From assembly GCA_947440715.1 (NCBI GenBank), contig CANETI010000156.1, positions 1 to 6,356 of the forward strand: a DNA stretch of 6,356 nt. The letters are read 5' to 3'. Positions 5,739 through 6,356 of the stretch are shown here, one piece after another. A program made the translations under genes and the position numbers. Under the pieces are notes generated by a model. The model saw nothing but the letters and a program-made list of their open reading frames with translations, searched no databases and was not told the origin of the DNA. The stretch comes from Planctomycetota bacterium. Lineage in GTDB: Bacteria; Planctomycetota; UBA11346. Positions within the stretch are counted from its first letter, which is position 1; every line of letters starts with the position of its first letter.

Positions 5739-6356
5739 ATGCGCCATGCTCTTCTTGCATTGTTTATGTTTGCTCCATTCGTTGTGCCGATGGCTGCGGT
5801 AGAGGAATTGCCGCCGGTGGTTTTTATTCCGTTTGAGGATGTGCCGACGCTTGATCCGAAAAAACAGGCGGTGTTTGTACCGTACGAACGCTTCATGGCG
5901 TTATGGGAATCATCGCGACCAAAACCTGAAGATGTGGTCAAACCGCCAGTCGGAGCAACGCTACGTGATTACACATTAACGGGCACGGTGCGTGGTGATT
6001 TGGCGGAATTTACCATGACCGGGACGGTGACGGGTTTGGGGAAAGATTGGGCGCAAGTCACGTTGCCAGCGACCTTGGGCATCAGCGATTTTAAGCCTGG
6101 TGATGATGGTTTAATTGTTGAACGCACAGCGAAATCGTTAGTGCTGCATGTACGCGGAATCGGCCAACATACGTTTACCGCAACGGTTGCGGCTCCGGTG
6201 ACGGGCGATGCGTCCGGACGGCGATCATTAACCTTAGCGTTACCAGCAGCCGGCGCGGGTCGTCTTGAAGTTGTAGTGCCTCAGGCCGACGCAGCGCTGA
6301 CTTTAACGCCGCCAGTGGCTGCGACCACGACCCCAGCAGCCGGTGGTACGAAATTA
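5739..6356 (+). CDS. Secreted or periplasmic protein with paired VFxPYxxF motifs, C-terminus cut by window edge
   Basis: The frame is open from ATG5739 to the right edge (206 codons). An in-frame stop at 5712-5714 and no other start codon in between make this the only reasonable ATG. GGGG (5728-5731) is a weak ribosome site. Residues 1-20 form a signal peptide: Arg2 and His3, a hydrophobic core ALLALFMFAPFVV, and likely cleavage near PMAA. The mature start carries two related motifs, VVFIPFEDV (27-35) and AVFVPYERFMALWE (44-57), followed by a proline-rich spacer (KPEDVVKPPVG). From about residue 76 the sequence becomes beta-rich and repetitive (YTLTGTVRGDLAEFTMTGTV), suggesting stacked beta-sandwich or carboxypeptidase-like folds. 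I recall large exported proteins of unknown function in Planctomycetota with similar IPY/VPY starts, but this is from memory. It follows the sigma/VWA pair on the same strand after 218 bases, so it may share their function. No catalytic motif is visible. Confidence 0.82.
   Translation, partial: MRHALLALFMFAPFVVPMAAVEELPPVVFIPFEDVPTLDPKKQAVFVPYERFMALWESSRPKPEDVVKPPVGATLRDYTLTGTVRGDLAEFTMTGTVTGLGKDWAQVTLPATLGISDFKPGDDGLIVERTAKSLVLHVRGIGQHTFTATVAAPVTGDASGRRSLTLALPAAGAGRLEVVVPQADAALTLTPPVAATTTPAAGGTKL

Noticed and set aside
5606..5941. Short frames on both strands across the hairpin and the start of the exported protein (5606-5836 plus, 5711-5941 minus)
   Set aside because: One overlaps the repeat loop and arm, the other is antisense to a signal peptide with clear coding features. 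Neither shows a domain.

Overview
The window holds a short regulatory and cell-surface locus from a Gram-negative-type bacterium. It most resembles the PVC group (Planctomycetota, Verrucomicrobiota, Lentisphaerota). This placement is an inference from gene style: a pilin-like prepilin with the IxLxxxAFGxxxxLxxFPxG pattern, an ECF sigma factor translationally coupled to a giant membrane protein with an anti-sigma-like head and a YfbK-type von Willebrand A (VWA) tail, and a following secreted protein with VFxPYxxF motifs. No rRNA, tRNA, CRISPR array, insertion sequence or transposase gene was seen.

Layout. (1) Positions 637 to 1, minus strand: the start of a type IV pilin-like/pseudopilin gene that runs off the left edge. 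(2) Positions 638-1290: an AT-rich stretch of about 650 bases with no convincing gene, holding two small dyads (796-809 and 887-901) and, near its right end, a GC-rich hairpin (1251-1277). (3) Positions 1449 to 1291, minus strand: a probable tiny lipoprotein with a clear lipobox. (4) Positions 1450-1693: the divergent upstream region of the sigma gene. (5) Positions 1694-2272, plus strand: an ECF sigma factor. (6) Positions 2269-5520, plus strand: a 1083-residue protein whose ATG overlaps the sigma stop codon (ATGA). It has an anti-sigma-like N-terminus, one membrane segment, a long disordered linker, a small beta-rich domain and a complete YfbK-like VWA module. (7) Positions 5521-5738: an intergenic region dominated by a nearly perfect 32-bp inverted repeat made of AGGAACGG units. 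(8) Positions 5739-6356, plus strand: the N-terminal 206 residues of a secreted protein that runs off the right edge.

How it may work together (inference). The membrane protein would hold the sigma factor through its cytoplasmic N-terminal region of about 95 residues. Its periplasmic or surface part, ending in a metal-dependent VWA adhesion fold, could sense a ligand or envelope state. The secreted protein downstream may be a partner or target. The coupling of sigma and anti-sigma-like genes is seen directly; the sensing role is not proven by sequence. The best candidates for something unusual are the single-chain anti-sigma/VWA architecture without a visible zinc motif and the long hairpin repeat separating it from the next gene.
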